Positions 19,175 through 30,597 of a stretch of 64,000 nucleotides of DNA are shown in pieces. Location of the stretch: positions 3,906,001-3,970,000 of the forward strand of contig NZ_CP049156.1 of assembly GCF_011493005.1 (NCBI RefSeq), written 5' to 3'. This DNA comes from Caballeronia sp. SBC1 (GTDB lineage Bacteria; Pseudomonadota; Gammaproteobacteria; Burkholderiales; Burkholderiaceae). Every line of letters starts with the position of its first letter. Position 1 is the first letter of the stretch. The notes under the pieces are model-generated. The model did no database searches. It had not been told where the DNA came from and was given only the letters and a program-made list of their open reading frames with translations. A program made the translations under genes and the position numbers.

Positions 19175-21502
19175 CTAGATATCAAGTGGGTCGACCTCGA
19201 CATTCCATCGGATCACGCCTTTGATCTTGAGAGTGCGTAACGCCGGCTGCCAGGCCCGCAGCGCATTCTGTAACACGGCCCGCGACGCACATTCCAGCAA
19301 CAACTGCGCGCGGTGCACGTTAAACACCTTCACGATAGTCAGCGGCACCGCGTCGTACACGGTCACGCGCTCGGCACCGGCTAGCGCCGCGAACTCCGCG
19401 GCCGCAGCCCCTAGAAAGTCCAGCGCGGTCTCCAGCGTGCGCCCTTCGGCGCGAAGCATCGCTTGATAGACGAACGGCGGCAGATGCGCGTCGCGGCGCT
19501 CGGCCAGCGTGGAATTGGCAAATCCAACGTAATCGTGCCGCGCCAGCGCGTGATAAAGCGCGTGCCGCGCGTAGCGCGTCTGGATCATCACTTCGCCCGG
19601 CAAGCCAGCGCGCCCCGCCCGTCCGCTAACCTGCATCAGTTGAGCAAAAAGCCGCTCGCTCGCCCGGAAATCGTGGGAAAAAAGCGCGGTATCGGCGTTC
19701 AGCACGCCGACCAGCGTCACGCGCTGAAAGTCGTGCCCCTTCGCGATCATCTGCGTGCCGACAAGGATATCGACCTCGCCCGCGTGGACATCGGAGAAAA
19801 GCGCTTGGGCGCTGCCCTTGCGCCGCGTGCTGTCGGCGTCGATGCGCAACACCCGCGCTCCCGGCACAGCCGTCGCGAGCGTTTCTTCCACGCGCTGCGT
19901 GCCGCGGCCCATCGGCGCGATATCCACATTGCCGCAGTCCGGGCAGGACTTGGGAATCCGCGATTCCCAGCCGCAATGGTGGCAACGCAGCGCGCGCTCG
20001 GGCTTGTGGAGGACGACGTAGGCGCTGCATCGCGGGCAGCCGGCGACCCAGCCGCAGGCATCGCACGAAAGGATGGGCGCGTAACCGCGACGGTTGAGGA
20101 ACACGAGGCTTTGCTCGCCGCGTTCGAGGCGCGTTTTCATGGCGGCAATGAGTGGCCCCGACAATCCCTCCACCGAAGCCCGTCCGCGCTGCCGCTCCTC
20201 TTCCAGGTCGATCAACCGGACGCTCGGCAGAACCGCCGTCGCCACGGCTCGGCGGGTGAGCGTGAGCTTGGTGTATCGGCCCTGCTCGGCTTGCCACCAG
20301 CTTTCCAGCGATGGCGTCGCCGACCCGAGCACCACTGGAATCTCCAGCTTGTTAGCCCGATAAACCGCGAGATCGCGCGCCGAATAGCGCAAGCCTTCCT
20401 GCTGCTTGTAGGCGGGATCGTGCTCCTCATCGACAACAATCAGCGCCAGCTTCGGCAACGACGCCAGGATGGCCAACCGCGTCCCGAGCACGAGCCGCGC
20501 GCGACCCGTGTGCGCCGCGAGCCAGTTGCGTGCGCGTTCGCCTTCGGCCAGCCCGCTATGCATCGTCACGATGGCGCCCTCGGGCAGCGCGGCGAAACGC
20601 GTGCGGAAAGCGGCTTCGAATTGCGGCGTGAGGTTGATTTCCGGGACTAGCACGAGCGCTTGTGCGTCGGGGCGCGACCCGAGCAGATCGGCAAGTGCGT
20701 GGAGATAGACCTCGGTTTTGCCGCTGCCGGTCACACCGTGCAACAGGAACGCGGCAAAACCTTGCGCGCCGGTAATCGCATGGACGGCATCGGACTGCTC
20801 TGCAGTCAATTGCGGCAAAAGCGCGTCGGTGGCGTGCAGCGCGGCCTTTTCAACCGCAGGCGCGAGCGCAATGTCCTGCTCCGGCACGTCGCCGGTTTCC
20901 AGCGCGACCCATCCGCGCACCTGCCATTCATCAAGCGTCGCGCGCGCTTTCGGATGCAGCGCGCGAGCCTCGGCGGCAGGGAGCGTGGGATTGGCGGCGA
21001 GGGCATCGGCGAGACGGCGCAGCGCGGTGGCGCGTGACGGCAACGCATCGGGCAAACTCGCGCGCCCTTCTGGCAGCAGCCGGTAACGCTCCTCGGGCGC
21101 CAGCAATTTCGCCCAGCGCGAGGCGTCGCGCAGAACCTGCGGCAGCGCGGGCAGCGCGACTTCGCCCAGACCACGCTGGTAATACTCGGCCGCGAACAGC
21201 GTCAGCGCGCGCCATTCATCGGCGAGTGGCGCGAGCGTGCTGCAAATCGCGGCCACATCGCGCAGCTTGTCCGATGGCACGTCGGTGTGATCCGTGACCT
21301 CGCAAATCAGGCCGACTGCGTCGCGACGTCCGAATGGAATCCGTACCAGCATGCCGGGCAGCGGCGTGGGGGCCAGATCATATCGATAGTCGAAAAGCGT
21401 CGGCAAAGGATGGTCCAGCGCGACGCGGACAAAGACGCTCAATTGCCGCACCCACCGCAAGCCACACAGGCGCAACCGTTCCACCTGAGCATGCGGCTGC
21501 AC
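19175..21502 (-). CDS. priA: Primosomal replication-restart helicase PriA
   Basis: This protein of up to 775 residues reloads the replisome at stalled forks. It shows the N-terminal 3'-end binding domain (VALDHPLPTLFDYRYDL), the helicase P-loop HGVTGSGKTEVYL, the Walker B box VVDEEHDPAYKQQEG, and eight zinc-binding cysteines in CDACGWVAGCPRC and CHHCGWESRIPKSCPDC. The GRGTQRVEE motif and the C-terminal helicase lobe are intact. Compared with the family, the first ~17 residues look extra, so an internal GTG at 21451 may be the real start. A cluster of DnaA-box-like sites lies just upstream (21543-21780). Confidence 0.95.
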   Translation of the reverse strand: MQPHAQVERLRLCGLRWVRQLSVFVRVALDHPLPTLFDYRYDLAPTPLPGMLVRIPFGRRDAVGLICEVTDHTDVPSDKLRDVAAICSTLAPLADEWRALTLFAAEYYQRGLGEVALPALPQVLRDASRWAKLLAPEERYRLLPEGRASLPDALPSRATALRRLADALAANPTLPAAEARALHPKARATLDEWQVRGWVALETGDVPEQDIALAPAVEKAALHATDALLPQLTAEQSDAVHAITGAQGFAAFLLHGVTGSGKTEVYLHALADLLGSRPDAQALVLVPEINLTPQFEAAFRTRFAALPEGAIVTMHSGLAEGERARNWLAAHTGRARLVLGTRLAILASLPKLALIVVDEEHDPAYKQQEGLRYSARDLAVYRANKLEIPVVLGSATPSLESWWQAEQGRYTKLTLTRRAVATAVLPSVRLIDLEEERQRGRASVEGLSGPLIAAMKTRLERGEQSLVFLNRRGYAPILSCDACGWVAGCPRCSAYVVLHKPERALRCHHCGWESRIPKSCPDCGNVDIAPMGRGTQRVEETLATAVPGARVLRIDADSTRRKGSAQALFSDVHAGEVDILVGTQMIAKGHDFQRVTLVGVLNADTALFSHDFRASERLFAQLMQVSGRAGRAGLPGEVMIQTRYARHALYHALARHDYVGFANSTLAERRDAHLPPFVYQAMLRAEGRTLETALDFLGAAAAEFAALAGAERVTVYDAVPLTIVKVFNVHRAQLLLECASRAVLQNALRAWQPALRTLKIKGVIRWNVEVDPLDI

Positions 21503-21903
21503 GGGCCGTAGTTAAAGTGAAACATCACAATCGCCGCTAAGCTGTGGATTAATTTTGAGATTTCGAAGCTTTCCACAGGCCTGTGGATAACTTTGTTGAG
21601 AACTTTGATTGACAGGGACAAAAAGTGGCGATCTCGCTTGTTGTGTGCGGTAGCCCACATTTCGGGTCGCTCTCAAATTTCTCTTATTAATCATGTATTT
21701 GAAGACACAAAATAGGCCTTCGTGATGGCGCTTAGGTCTGATTTGAAGATGGCGCGCCGCAACGTACAAAATGTGCATAAGTCAACTCTTGACATTGGCG
21801 GAACGGCCAATCTACGGGCATTTCGCAGCACTTTTGTCTTGCCGCTCAATCGTTTGACGTAAGCTTTTCATGACGCAGAGCAGCAATCTTTTTTGACCAA
21901 ACG
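21503..21903. other. priA-hemE intergenic region with DnaA-box-like sites
   Basis: There are 400 bp without a supported gene. On the minus strand there is a perfect TTATCCACA (21582-21590), TAATCCACA (21543-21551) and TTATGCACA (21772-21780), and on the plus strand TTTCCACAG (21570-21578). The second and last together form a 16-bp palindrome TCCACAGGCCTGTGGA (21572-21587). An AT-rich tract lies at about 21675-21710. This could be a DnaA-regulated priA promoter or a DnaA-titrating cluster. Confidence 0.55.
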
Positions 21904-22992
21904 TCAGTTCTTTGCGCGAATGGCGCGACTGTGCCGATGCACTTCATCGACAAGTTCCGCCACGTTTTCCGGACGCGTGAACTGCGAAATGCCGTGGCCA
22001 AGGTTGAAGACATGGCCGGGGAAATTGCCGAAGCTGTCGAGCACGGCGCGCGCTTCGGTGCGAATCACGGCCGGCGATGCGAACAGTACCGACGGATCGA
22101 TGTTGCCCTGGAGCGCGACCCGATCGCCCACTTTTTCGCGCGCCTGGCGCAGGTTCACGGTCCAGTCGAGGCCGACCGCGTCCACGCCGATTGCGGCAAT
22201 TTGTTCCAGCCACAAACCACCGCCCTTCGTGAACGTGATAACCGGCACCTTGACGCCGTCGTGCTCGCGCTTCAGTCCTGCGACCACCTTCGCGATGTAG
22301 TCGAGCGAGAAGCGTTGATACGCGCCGTCGGCGAGTGCGCCGCCCCAGGTATCGAAGATCATCACGGCTTGCGCGCCCGCTTCGATCTGAGCGTTCAGAT
22401 AAGCAACGACCGCCTGCGCGTTGATATCGAGAATACGATGCATCAGGTCCGGCCGCGTGTAAGCCATCGCCTTGACCGTATGGTGATCGGGCGATCCGCC
22501 GCCCTCGACCATGTAGCAGGCGAGCGTCCAGGGACTGCCTGAGAAGCCGATCAGCGGCACTTTCTGGCGGCCTTGCGCGTCTGTGAGTGCACGGCGGATT
22601 TGCGATACCGCGTCGGTCACGTAGCGCAGCGTGGCGTCGATATCCGGCACGTGCAGCTTGGCGACGTCCTCTTCCGTGCGGACCGTGCGCTCGAATCGCG
22701 GGCCTTCGCCCTGGACGAAATTCAGACCGAGGCCCATTGCGTCGGGGATCGTCAGGATGTCCGAGAACAGGATGGCGGCGTCGAGCGGAAAGCGCTCCAA
22801 CGGCTGAAGCGTGACTTCCGTCGCGTAGTCGGGATTGGTTGCGAGCCCCATGAAGCTTCCGGCGCGCGACCGCGTGGCGTTGTATTCGGGCAGATAGCGG
22901 CCCGCCTGACGCATCAGCCAGATCGGCGTGTAGTCGGTGGGCTGGCGCTGCAGCGCGCGCAGGAAAGTGTCGTTCAGGAGTGTGGAAGGCAC
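21904..22992 (-). CDS. hemE: Uroporphyrinogen decarboxylase
   Basis: HemE decarboxylates uroporphyrinogen III to coproporphyrinogen III in heme synthesis. The diagnostic N-terminal signature [19 protein letters not shown] and the second signature [20 protein letters not shown] are present, as is the [10 protein letters not shown] region near the C-terminus. The frame opens at a TTG at 23013, but family members begin about at [11 protein letters not shown], so the GTG at 22992 was chosen (362 residues); neither start has a strong ribosome site. A TAGAAT box lies about 20 bp above the TTG and could be the -10. Confidence 0.95.
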   Translation of the reverse strand: MPSTLLNDTFLRALQRQPTDYTPIWLMRQAGRYLPEYNATRSRAGSFMGLATNPDYATEVTLQPLERFPLDAAILFSDILTIPDAMGLGLNFVQGEGPRFERTVRTEEDVAKLHVPDIDATLRYVTDAVSQIRRALTDAQGRQKVPLIGFSGSPWTLACYMVEGGGSPDHHTVKAMAYTRPDLMHRILDINAQAVVAYLNAQIEAGAQAVMIFDTWGGALADGAYQRFSLDYIAKVVAGLKREHDGVKVPVITFTKGGGLWLEQIAAIGVDAVGLDWTVNLRQAREKVGDRVALQGNIDPSVLFASPAVIRTEARAVLDSFGNFPGHVFNLGHGISQFTRPENVAELVDEVHRHSRAIRAKN

Positions 22993-23164
22993 GTGGTTTG
23001 GAGCGTTGAGCAAAAGGGCATTCTACCGGACAGGGGTTTTCGTTCGTACTCGGGGATTGGGGTTTTTGGGGTGGCGATCCGGGATCCCCAACTCTTAAAC
23101 CGGATGCCAACGACGGACCCCTTCGATATCATCGGCTGCTGAAATAATCTTTCGAGGAGTGTCG

Positions 23165-24031
23165 ATGAGAGTTCTTGCCCCTGGGTGCGTGTCGCTTCGC
23201 GGTGTCTTTGGCACGGGTGTTTGCGCCCTGCTGCTCGGCTTCGCCATCGGCGCGCAGGCGCAAACCGTGCAAGCCGGCAGCATCACCGCCGCCTCCAGCG
23301 CAACGTCACCGGCCAGCGCACCGGCAATTTCAACGAGACTCGACGAAATCCTCGCGCGAGGCACGCTGCGCGTCTGCACAACGGGCGACTACAAGCCGTA
23401 CTCCTTCCTGAGGCCGGACGGCCAATTCGAAGGCATCGACATTGATGCTGCGCAAGCCCTCGCCCAGTCGATGAACGTCAAAGCCGAGTTCATCAAGACA
23501 TCGTGGTCGAACCTGATGAACGATTTCGTCGCGAAATGCGACATCGCGGTCGGTGGGGTTTCAACCTCCCTCGAACGCCAGAAACGCGCGTTCTTCACAC
23601 AACCCTACATGGTCGATGGCAAGACACCCATCGTTCGCTGCGCCGATGTCGATAAATACCAGACCGTCGCGCAAATCGATCAACCCGGCGTGCGCACCAT
23701 CGTCAATCCGGGCGGCACAAACGAGAAGTTCGCGAAGCAGTTCTTCACGCACTCGCAATTGATCGAGTACCCGGACAACGTGACGATCTTCAAGCAAATC
23801 CTCGACGGCCAAGCCGACGTGATGGTCACCGACGCCTCCGAAACCCTGCTTCGGCAAAAGCTGAATCCAGGCCTGTGCTCGGTTCATCCGGACAAGCCGT
23901 TCCAGTTCGGAGAAAAGGCGTACCTGCTGCCACGCGGCGATGTGGTGTTCCAGCAATACGTCGATCAATGGCTCCACCTGTCACGCTCGACAGGCGAGTT
24001 TCAGGCTGTACTCGATAAATGGCTGAAATGA
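23165..24031 (+). CDS. PheC-like periplasmic cyclohexadienyl dehydratase
   Basis: This 288-residue protein has a signal peptide (VFGTGVCALLLGFAIGAQAQ) and a type II periplasmic binding fold. Several segments match the Pseudomonas PheC pattern closely: LRVCTTGDYKPYSFL, GIDIDAAQALA, TSWSNLMNDF, GVSTSLERQKRAFFTQPY, NPGGTNEKF (residues 181-189, where PheC has its catalytic glutamate) and the AEKAYLLPR-like FGEKAYLLPRGD near the end. PheC converts prephenate and arogenate to phenylpyruvate and phenylalanine in the periplasm. The ATG at 23165 has GAGGAG five bases upstream. A plain amino-acid binding protein is the alternative, but the conserved NPGGTNEKF argues for the enzyme. A terminator follows. 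Confidence 0.78.
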   Translation: MRVLAPGCVSLRGVFGTGVCALLLGFAIGAQAQTVQAGSITAASSATSPASAPAISTRLDEILARGTLRVCTTGDYKPYSFLRPDGQFEGIDIDAAQALAQSMNVKAEFIKTSWSNLMNDFVAKCDIAVGGVSTSLERQKRAFFTQPYMVDGKTPIVRCADVDKYQTVAQIDQPGVRTIVNPGGTNEKFAKQFFTHSQLIEYPDNVTIFKQILDGQADVMVTDASETLLRQKLNPGLCSVHPDKPFQFGEKAYLLPRGDVVFQQYVDQWLHLSRSTGEFQAVLDKWLK

Positions 24032-24036
24032 GGACG

Positions 24037-24065
24037 AAGGCGGCCATGGTCAGGCCGCCTTTTTT
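24037..24065 (+). terminator. Intrinsic terminator after the PheC-like gene
   Basis: A 9-bp stem AAGGCGGCC (24037-24045) / GGCCGCCTT (24053-24061) with a 7-nt loop is followed by a T-run. It lies a few bases after the stop codon. Confidence 0.85.
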
Positions 24066-24152
24066 CCACGACGACTAACGCGTTGCCGGGTTCAGCGCGC
24101 TGATAACTCCACGTAAGACCAACGTAAGCTGATGTCGCTCGGCATCGAAAAG

Positions 24153-25100
24153 TCAACGCACTGCGTGTAACAATTCCCCGAAGCGTTCCGACGTTTTTTT
24201 CATCCAGGCCGCCGCCGCTTTCGAATGTGCCTGGATGCGGCCGAAGCCGTGCGTCATGTCGTGCGCGTTAATTACCTCGGCGCGACCGCCATTCGCTTCC
24301 AGAAAACGCGCAAATTCGTGAGCGTCGTCGTAAAGCGGATCGTAGGCTGCGGCCACAATCAACGCCCGGGCCGGCGTCCGATCGTAGGACTCCGCGAGCG
24401 GGAAAGCGCGCACGTCGTCATCGGCAGGCGGCTCGGACGTCAGGAATTGAGCCCAGTAAAAGCGCATTTCCTCGGTGGTCAAACCTGGCCCTTCCGCGTT
24501 AGCTGTAAAGCTGCCGCCCTCGAAACGGCAGCGCGCCACCGGATATATCAGCAACTGCGCCGTGACCAGACCGGCCACGCGATCGTTCGCAGCACGCGCG
24601 GCAACGGCCGCAAGATGAGCGCCCGCGCTGTCGCCCGCCACGCCGAGCCGGTTGGTCGCAAAGCCCAAACGCGAGCGATGTTCGGCGAGCCACAGCAGCG
24701 CGTCGAGCGCATCGTCAACTGGCGCGGGGAACGGATGCTCCGGCGCCATCCGGTAATCCACGCTTACGACTGCGCAATGCGAGTCCAGAGCGAAACGCGC
24801 AACCATCAGGTCGTGCGTCTCCAGGTCCCCGACGACCCAGCCACCGCCATGCAGATAGACCACAAGGGGCAACGGCTTCCTGGCCCCAGCCGGCCGATAA
24901 ACCCGCGCCCGCAGCGTACGTCCGGCAAGCGGAAGGACCGTGTCCTCAACATCCACTCCCGCCGGTCGCGGCGCAGCAAACTCACGCGCCACCTCCTGAA
25001 ACTGCCGACGCATGGCTAGGGGATCGGCATCGGCCGGCAGTTCGGGGAACGCTGCGGCAACCTTGGCGTAGTAGGCGAGAAGGTCTGCGTCGATGGTCAT
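24153..25100 (-). CDS. Alpha/beta hydrolase, hormone-sensitive-lipase type esterase
   Basis: This 315-residue hydrolase of the HSL (alpha/beta hydrolase fold-3) family has an oxyanion-hole motif VYLHGGGWVVGD, the nucleophile serine in GVAGDSAGAHLAA, an acid in the YDPLYDDA region and the histidine in HDMTHGFG. The ATG at 25100 was chosen because CTGGAGACAACCGC lies ahead of it and the product then starts at MTIDADLLAYY like family members; the frame opens at 25169. It probably cleaves short acyl esters; no partner gene indicates the substrate. Confidence 0.88.
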   Translation of the reverse strand: MTIDADLLAYYAKVAAAFPELPADADPLAMRRQFQEVAREFAAPRPAGVDVEDTVLPLAGRTLRARVYRPAGARKPLPLVVYLHGGGWVVGDLETHDLMVARFALDSHCAVVSVDYRMAPEHPFPAPVDDALDALLWLAEHRSRLGFATNRLGVAGDSAGAHLAAVAARAANDRVAGLVTAQLLIYPVARCRFEGGSFTANAEGPGLTTEEMRFYWAQFLTSEPPADDDVRAFPLAESYDRTPARALIVAAAYDPLYDDAHEFARFLEANGGRAEVINAHDMTHGFGRIQAHSKAAAAWMKKTSERFGELLHAVR

Positions 25101-25647
25101 GCGGTTGTCTCCAGTGCAGTTCGCCGCCCGGTCGGGTCGACGGTTTTTGATTGTCCTTAAAATCCACATATCGCGCTCGGCAGTGCAAGCATTTCTAAAA
25201 GCCGGCGAAATATAAGCGTATAAATCGCGCTGATCGACAAAGTGTGGACGGAATAATCGCTAAGCATTGTTCGTTGAGGGTTACAACCTGAAACACTTTG
25301 TTACGGTGATGCCCGGATTATTCGCCCACAATCACTTCAACGGTCTCAACACGGATGTGATCGGGTGCAGCGTTGGTGAACTACAACGTTTTGAGTTGCG
25401 CTCGGCGGTCGGCTTAATGCCGAATCCCAGTTTCAGGGACATGTTTGTTGGGGTCGTTGGCTGATGACATCATATCGGCCAGTCCCACCCTTGGTCTCCT
25501 CGCGCTAACCCCGTAGCGTGTGGTTTTTAGCGGGCTCCAGGCCCGCTTTTTTTTCGTCTGTTCAAACGTTTGCGTAAGAACTTAAATGGTCACCGTGATT
25601 ATCCCGGCGACCATTTTCAGTTTTTGGATCTCCACAACTGTCAGCAG
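25101..25647. other. Gap with possible unannotated plus-strand transcript
   Basis: Both neighbours are on the minus strand, yet a strong plus-strand terminator lies at 25529-25554. The only candidate gene is a short frame at 25267-25464 with a TTG start, or 25309-25464 from an ATG (51 residues, MPGLFAHNHFNGLN...), with no recognised domain and a weak ribosome site. A small regulatory RNA of roughly 200-300 nt ending at the terminator is an equally good reading. Confidence 0.35.
25529..25554 (+). terminator. Orphan plus-strand intrinsic terminator
   Basis: The stem AGCGGGC (25529-25535) / GCCCGCT (25541-25547) has a 5-nt loop and is followed by eight Ts. On the opposite strand it is not followed by a T-run, so it works only for a plus-strand transcript. 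Confidence 0.8.
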
Positions 25648-27378
25648 TTACGCAGTTTTAGCCTCCGATAGCTTCAGTTCATCGATCATCTTTGCGCGCA
25701 TGATGAACTTCTGGACCTTGCCAGTGACCGTCATCGGTAGCTCGTCGACAAAGCGGATATGTCGCGGAATCTTGTAGTGCGCTATCTGTCCCTGGCAAAA
25801 CTCGCGAATGTCTTCTGCCGTCGCGTGCTCACCTTGGCGGAGAACAATCCACGCGCATACTTCCTCACCGTATTTACTATCCGGAACACCAAATACCTGG
25901 ACCGATTGAATCTTCGGATGCCGGAACAGGAATTCTTCGATCTCGCGCGGATAAATGTTTTCCCCACCGCGAATCAGCATGTCCTTTAATCGTCCGACGA
26001 TATTGCAATATCCCTCAGCGTCGAGGGTGGCCAGATCGCCGGTATGCATCCAGCCGTCGATAATCGCTTCGCGCGTTTTTTCTTCGTCGCCCCAATACCC
26101 TTTCATCACGGAATAACCGCGCGTGCAGAGTTCGCCGGTCTCACCGACCGGGACGATTTCGCCCAGTGGATCAACCAGCTTCACCTCCAGATGCGGCTGG
26201 ATCTGACCGACGGTCGTGGTGCGTTTATCGAGGGGATCGGTGGTTGAGCTTTGAAACGACACCGGGCTTGTCTCGGTCATTCCGTAAGCGATCGTGATTT
26301 CACGCAGGTGCATTTGCGAGACCACCTTCTTCATCGTTTCGATGGGGCACGGCGAACCCGCCATGATCCCGGTACGCAAACGGCTCAAGTCGTACTTATC
26401 GAAGTTCGGGAGATCGAGTTCCGCGATGAACATTGTCGGCACGCCGTGCAACGCGGTGCAGCGTTCTTCATCGACAGCGGCTAGAGTCGCGGCGGGATCG
26501 AAGGCTTCGCCCGGGAACACCATCGCCGCCCCCACCGATACGCACGCGAGCACCGCCAGCACCATGCCGAAGCAGTGATACAGCGGCACGGGAATACACA
26601 GCGAATCCTGTTCGGTGAGCAACATGGAGAGCGCGATGTAACGGCCGTTGTTCACCACGTTGTGATGCGTGAGCGTGGCGCCCTTGGGGTTGCCAGTGGT
26701 GCCGCTCGTGAACTGGATATTGATGGGATCGTGGTCCGTGAGCGCCGATTCCAGCGCGTCGAGTTGCGCGGTATTCAGTTGGTCACGACCGCGCGACATG
26801 ACATCCGCAAAACGTAGCATGCCGGGCGTCGCGCCCTCGCCCATTCGGATCACGGCTTTTAAATCGGGGAAACGCGCCGCGTTGAGTGCGCCGGGTTGGT
26901 CGGTGGCGAGTTCCGGTGCTAACGCTTGCAGCATTTCCAGATACTTCGATGTCTTGAACTGTTCCGCCGCGATCAGCGCCTTGCAGCCGACTTTGTTCAA
27001 TGCGTACTCAAGCTCGGCCAATCGATACGCCGGGTTGATGTTCACCAGGATCGCGCCGATCCGTGCGGTAGCGAATTGCGTGAGCAGCCATTCAGAGCGA
27101 TTGGGGGACCAGATGCCCACGCGATCACCCGCTCCAACGCCAAGCTCGAGCAAACCCGACGCGAGGACATCGACTTCATTGGCGAATTCGCGCCAGGTCC
27201 AACGGATATTTTGCTCGCGGAAGATCACCGCAGGACGGTCGGGGTATTTCGCGGCCGTACCGCGCAGGAAGCGAGAAACGGTGGCGTCGCTCAGCGCAAT
27301 GTCAGTCGAGCCGCGAACGTACGACAAGCCGTCGCGTGGTTCGATCTGCGGCCCGGTGTGCGTCGGTTGGGTAGGCAT
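25648..27378 (-). CDS. Fatty-acid-type acyl-CoA ligase (AMP-forming)
   Basis: This 576-residue adenylate-forming enzyme has the AMP-binding P-loop [18 protein letters not shown], the [11 protein letters not shown] adenine motif, the [34 protein letters not shown] hinge region (shown here in parts) and the C-terminal lysine context [11 protein letters not shown]. The [12 protein letters not shown] signature and the length match ACSF2/FadD-like medium- to long-chain fatty acyl-CoA synthetases, which feed acyl groups to beta-oxidation. It starts with MPTQPTHTG, with GGAGGAGACC upstream. It is isolated between the orphan terminator region and the atp operon terminator. Confidence 0.87.
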   Translation of the reverse strand: MPTQPTHTGPQIEPRDGLSYVRGSTDIALSDATVSRFLRGTAAKYPDRPAVIFREQNIRWTWREFANEVDVLASGLLELGVGAGDRVGIWSPNRSEWLLTQFATARIGAILVNINPAYRLAELEYALNKVGCKALIAAEQFKTSKYLEMLQALAPELATDQPGALNAARFPDLKAVIRMGEGATPGMLRFADVMSRGRDQLNTAQLDALESALTDHDPINIQFTSGTTGNPKGATLTHHNVVNNGRYIALSMLLTEQDSLCIPVPLYHCFGMVLAVLACVSVGAAMVFPGEAFDPAATLAAVDEERCTALHGVPTMFIAELDLPNFDKYDLSRLRTGIMAGSPCPIETMKKVVSQMHLREITIAYGMTETSPVSFQSSTTDPLDKRTTTVGQIQPHLEVKLVDPLGEIVPVGETGELCTRGYSVMKGYWGDEEKTREAIIDGWMHTGDLATLDAEGYCNIVGRLKDMLIRGGENIYPREIEEFLFRHPKIQSVQVFGVPDSKYGEEVCAWIVLRQGEHATAEDIREFCQGQIAHYKIPRHIRFVDELPMTVTGKVQKFIMRAKMIDELKLSEAKTA

Positions 27379-27591
27379 ATCGAAGGTCTCCTCCGTGGGA
27401 TGGCGCTATGTGACGAAGCGCCATGAAAGCGATTCGGAAGGCCAATTGTGCATCGCGAGGGAGAGCTAGGGCATTGAGTCTTACCCGCAAAAACGCCCGG
27501 ATCAACGCATGTTGGTTGTGCAGTTTTGCGCGGACGCGCGCGGGCTTGGGCGTAGGTGTTTGGCGCATGCATCGCCGTTTCGTGAGCCCAT

Positions 27592-27619
27592 AAAAAAAGC
27601 AGCCCGAAGGCTGCTTTTT
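27592..27619 (-). terminator. Intrinsic terminator of the atp operon
   Basis: An 11-bp stem AAAAAGCAGCC (27594-27604) / GGCTGCTTTTT (27609-27619) with a CGAA tetraloop lies 25 bp beyond the atpC stop codon. On the minus strand a run of seven Ts follows, closing the atpIBEFHAGDC transcript. Confidence 0.92.
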
Positions 27620-27643
27620 CGTATCGCCAGACTCGCGAAAAGC

Positions 27644-28069
27644 TCAGTGATTACCGCGCAGTTTCCGCAGCCGCTGAATCGCCGCGATCTGAGCCGTCGC
27701 GTACGCCAATTCCGCTTGCGCGGTCGCGTACTCGAGGTTCGAACCCGTGTTCTGCAACGCTTCTTCAGCGCGCTTCTTCGCTTCCAGCGCCTTCGCTTCA
27801 TCGAGATCCTGACCACGGATCGCGGTGTCGGCCAGAACCGTCACCACGCCAGGCTGAATCTCGAGAATCCCTCCAGCAACGAACACGAACTCTTCGTCAC
27901 CGTTCTCCGCTTCAATGCGCACTGCCCCCGGACGAATCCGCGTGATGAGCGGCGTGTGGCCCGGCAGAATGCCGAGTTCGCCCGCTTCGCCCGGCAGTGC
28001 GACGAACTTCGCCCGGCCCGAGAAGATTTGCTCTTCCGCGCTGACGACGTCTACTTGAATAGTTGCCAT
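27644..28069 (-). CDS. atpC: F1F0 ATP synthase epsilon subunit
   Basis: The epsilon subunit has 141 residues: an N-terminal beta-sandwich ([39 protein letters not shown]) and a C-terminal helical hairpin ([16 protein letters not shown]). It couples the gamma rotor to the c-ring and can inhibit ATP hydrolysis. It is the last gene of the atp operon, with 77 bp separating it from atpD and a terminator immediately after. Confidence 0.97.
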   Translation of the reverse strand: MATIQVDVVSAEEQIFSGRAKFVALPGEAGELGILPGHTPLITRIRPGAVRIEAENGDEEFVFVAGGILEIQPGVVTVLADTAIRGQDLDEAKALEAKKRAEEALQNTGSNLEYATAQAELAYATAQIAAIQRLRKLRGNH

Positions 28070-28146
28070 ATCGACTCCCTTCGACGAGTGTATTACGAGG
28101 CGCTCGCTTTGGATAAAGCCAGCGCCCTCTGCGTTACACCCGATCC

Positions 28147-29601
<1,455 letters not shown>

Positions 29602-29607
29602 TCACGA

Positions 29608-30510
29608 TCAACCGACCGCTGCAGCGCCACCGACGATTTCTGACAATTCCTTCGTAATCGCTGCTTGCCGGCTCTTGTTGTACACGAGCTGCAATTCGCC
29701 AATCACGGTCTTCGCATTATCCGAAGCGGCCTTCATGGCGACCATGCGAGCCGATTGCTCCGATGCCATGTTTTCCGCCACCGCCTGATACACAAGCGCT
29801 TCGACGTAACGCACGAGCAGTTCGTCGACCACGGTCTGCGCATCCGGCTCGTAGATGTAATCCCACGATGTCTTCGGCGTAACCGCTTCGCTGTTTTTAT
29901 CGAGGCCGTCCTTGCGCGCGAAATCGCTTGCCGACAAAGGCAACAATTGCTCGATCACGGCTTCCTGCTTCATTGTGTTGACGAAGCGGGTGAACGCGAG
30001 ATAAACCGCGCTGATCTTGCCTTCCGAATACAGGTCGAGCTGAACCTTGATCGCGCCGATCAGCTTTTCCAGATGCGGCGTGTCGCCCAGATGCGTGACT
30101 TGCGACACGGTCTTGGCCTTCAACCGATTCAGGAAGCCCAGACCCTTGCTGCCGATCGCTGACGCTTCAATCGTCTGGCCTTGCTGTTCGAGTTCCTTGA
30201 ACTTCAGGAGCGCAGCACGCAAGATGTTCGTGTTCATGCCGCCGCACAGACCTTTATCGGTCGTGACGAGGATCATGCCGGCCGCTTTCGCGCCCTTGTT
30301 CTCGACCATGAACGGGTGGCGATACTCAGGCGTGGCAGCGCTCATGTGAGCCGCGACGTCGCGGATCTTGTCGGCATATGGGCGAGCTGCGCGCATGCGC
30401 TCCTGCGCGCGGCGCATTTTCGACGCAGCCACCATCTCCATCGCCTTGGTGATCTTGCGCGTGTTTTGCACGCTCTTGATCTTGCCGCGGATTTCCTTCA
30501 TTCCAGCCAT
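29608..30510 (-). CDS. atpG: F1F0 ATP synthase gamma subunit
   Basis: The central rotor shaft has 300 residues. The N-terminal helix is diagnostic ([21 protein letters not shown]), as is the C-terminal helix ([20 protein letters not shown]). It is about 10 residues longer than the E. coli protein, mainly in the middle. GGAGTAAGCA precedes the ATG. Confidence 0.98.
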   Translation of the reverse strand: MAGMKEIRGKIKSVQNTRKITKAMEMVAASKMRRAQERMRAARPYADKIRDVAAHMSAATPEYRHPFMVENKGAKAAGMILVTTDKGLCGGMNTNILRAALLKFKELEQQGQTIEASAIGSKGLGFLNRLKAKTVSQVTHLGDTPHLEKLIGAIKVQLDLYSEGKISAVYLAFTRFVNTMKQEAVIEQLLPLSASDFARKDGLDKNSEAVTPKTSWDYIYEPDAQTVVDELLVRYVEALVYQAVAENMASEQSARMVAMKAASDNAKTVIGELQLVYNKSRQAAITKELSEIVGGAAAVG

Positions 30511-30597
30511 TGCTTACTCCATGATCGAAGTGGCGCGGGATGCTTCGTTGATTCTGAAAGCGGCCCGCGCCGCTTCAAAGTTCGACCAATACGAGGA

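Noticed and set aside
21503..21903. Chromosomal replication origin at the DnaA-box cluster
   Set aside because: Genes on the right (atp, par, mnmG) run towards this point rather than away from it, and dnaA, dnaN and rpmH are not adjacent. It is reported as a DnaA-box cluster only.
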